Positions 41,933-42,531 of a stretch of DNA of 42,531 nt are shown here, piece after piece. The stretch is taken from NCBI GenBank assembly GCA_030529225.1, contig JAUMXH010000007.1, positions 48,703 through 91,233 on the forward strand, read 5' to 3'. Origin of the DNA: Bacillota bacterium. Lineage in GTDB: Bacteria; Bacillota; Clostridia; Peptostreptococcales; Acidaminobacteraceae. A model generated the notes under the pieces. That model saw only the letters and a program-made list of their open reading frames with translations, had not been told where the DNA came from and did not search any database. The stretch's first letter is position 1, and each line of letters starts with the position of its first letter. A program made the translations under genes and the position numbers.

Positions 41933-42531
41933 CTGACCCATTTTCGCTGCTTGACCCTCAGGAACGAGAGCACAGTCTTAAAGATCTCCTCCGAGTAGAC
42001 GGTCGCGAGCGCGAGATAGAGGGAGAGCTCCATATAGTGTAAGCTCAAGAAGGCCATCGGCACACCCACCAAAAAAAGGGTTCCGACATCGATGATGACG
42101 CCCATCAACGAATCGCCGCCGGCGCGCAGGGTTCCGACCAGGTGCAACAAAGTATAAAATTTGAGCGGGATAAAGAGGGCCCCGACCCGAATCATCATCT
42201 TGGCGTTGTAAGAGACATAGTCGCCTACGGTAAAGATACCGACCAAAAGATCCGCCAGAAGATAAATGCCGATTCCGCATACAATCGAAACGAGGATGGT
42301 CAACTTGGTATATTTGCGCTCGAGCCTTGTCGCCTCTTCGAGTCTGCCCTCGCCCAACATATTTCCGATCAGGATGCTGTCCGAAATCGCCAGGCCGATT
42401 CCAAAGGTAAAGGCCATACTGAAGATAATATTAAAAATTTGGTAGGCGGCATAGGCCGAGGTCGAATACCTCGAGAAACTGAGTCCGATCAAAGCCGTTC
42501 CGAGCGCCCACATCATCTCGTTCATCGCAAT
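41917..42531 (-). CDS. MATE-family multidrug/sodium antiporter, C-terminal half (5' end outside window)
   Basis: About 205 residues with at least five membrane segments, including YQIFNIIFSMAFTFGIGLAI, KLTILVSIVCGIGIYLLADL and VIIDVGTLFLVGVPMAFL. The block SDSILIGNMLGEGRLEEA, then GTLRAGGDSLMGVIID, fits the second half of MATE transporters. The frame is open to the window edge, so the start lies beyond 42531. These proteins export cationic drugs or metabolites using Na+ or H+ gradients; the substrate is unknown. Confidence 0.85.
   Translation of the reverse strand: MAMNEMMWALGTALIGLSFSRYSTSAYAAYQIFNIIFSMAFTFGIGLAISDSILIGNMLGEGRLEEATRLERKYTKLTILVSIVCGIGIYLLADLLVGIFTVGDYVSYNAKMMIRVGALFIPLKFYTLLHLVGTLRAGGDSLMGVIIDVGTLFLVGVPMAFLSLHYMELSLYLALATVYSEEIFKTVLSFLRVKQRKWVRNLVS

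Noticed and set aside
41687..41941. 84-codon open frame beside the MATE gene
   Set aside because: It runs through the MATE terminator, overlaps the end of that gene and has no supported start or known similarity.

Overview
The window looks like a chromosomal segment of a flagellated, probably anaerobic member of the Bacillota (Clostridia-like). Supporting signs are the flagellar operon order flgB-flgC-fliE-fliF-fliG-fliH-fliI-fliJ-(MotE-like)-fliK-flgD, a Rex redox repressor, an H2O-forming NADH oxidase, an S-layer protein with SLH-type domains, a zinc-binding form of ribosomal protein S18, strong purine-rich Shine-Dalgarno sites and sigma-A-like promoters with extended TGn -10 boxes. The species cannot be named from sequence alone. 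Base composition is mixed: most housekeeping genes are moderately GC-rich, while the S-layer gene, the AAA ATPase gene and the accessory patch near 28.2-29.8 kb are visibly AT-richer.

Layout. 1-10.2 kb (minus strand): a flagellar basal body/export/hook operon read from flgB down to flgD, which is cut by the window edge, with an extended -10 promoter in front of flgB. 10.3-15.5 kb (minus): pheS-pheT, a 35-codon membrane micro-protein, a membrane-anchored protein of unknown function and recX. 15.6-17.2 kb (plus): a sodium:alanine/glycine symporter with a structured leader. 17.2-19.7 kb: an AAA/DUF4143 ATPase (minus) whose promoter overlaps a 33-bp tandem repeat, and a DUF3793 protein (plus). 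19.7-24.9 kb (minus): NADH oxidase and a cysteine-free 1147-residue S-layer protein. 25.0-28.2 kb (plus): glmS with a long GC-rich foldable leader, then rpsF-ssb-rpsR. 28.2-29.8 kb: an accessory patch. 29.9-34.1 kb (minus): rex-marR-rluD-rnr with tight coupling. 34.1-35.0 kb (minus): a radical SAM protein. 35.2-37.7 kb (plus): a zinc-ribbon membrane protein. 37.7-41.3 kb (minus): two tandem SLH paralogues. 41.9 kb to the end (minus): the C-terminal half of a MATE transporter.

The most noteworthy region is 28.1-29.8 kb. The last 88 bp of rpsR are perfectly duplicated 1241 bp downstream. Between the two copies lies one gene, which encodes a fusion of an MqsA-type zinc finger, a helix-turn-helix and a Panacea (SocA/DUF4065) antitoxin domain, with a 22-bp palindromic operator beside its promoter. 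Directly after the second copy is an AT-rich orphan gene of 115 codons. This looks like an integration scar or mini-island at the 3' end of rpsR carrying a toxin-antitoxin-like module with no recognisable toxin and no recombinase. Other loci worth a check are the two structured leaders (symporter, glmS), the 33-bp repeats at the AAA gene promoter, the long acidic tail on FliH and the repeated C-terminal domain of the SLH paralogues.
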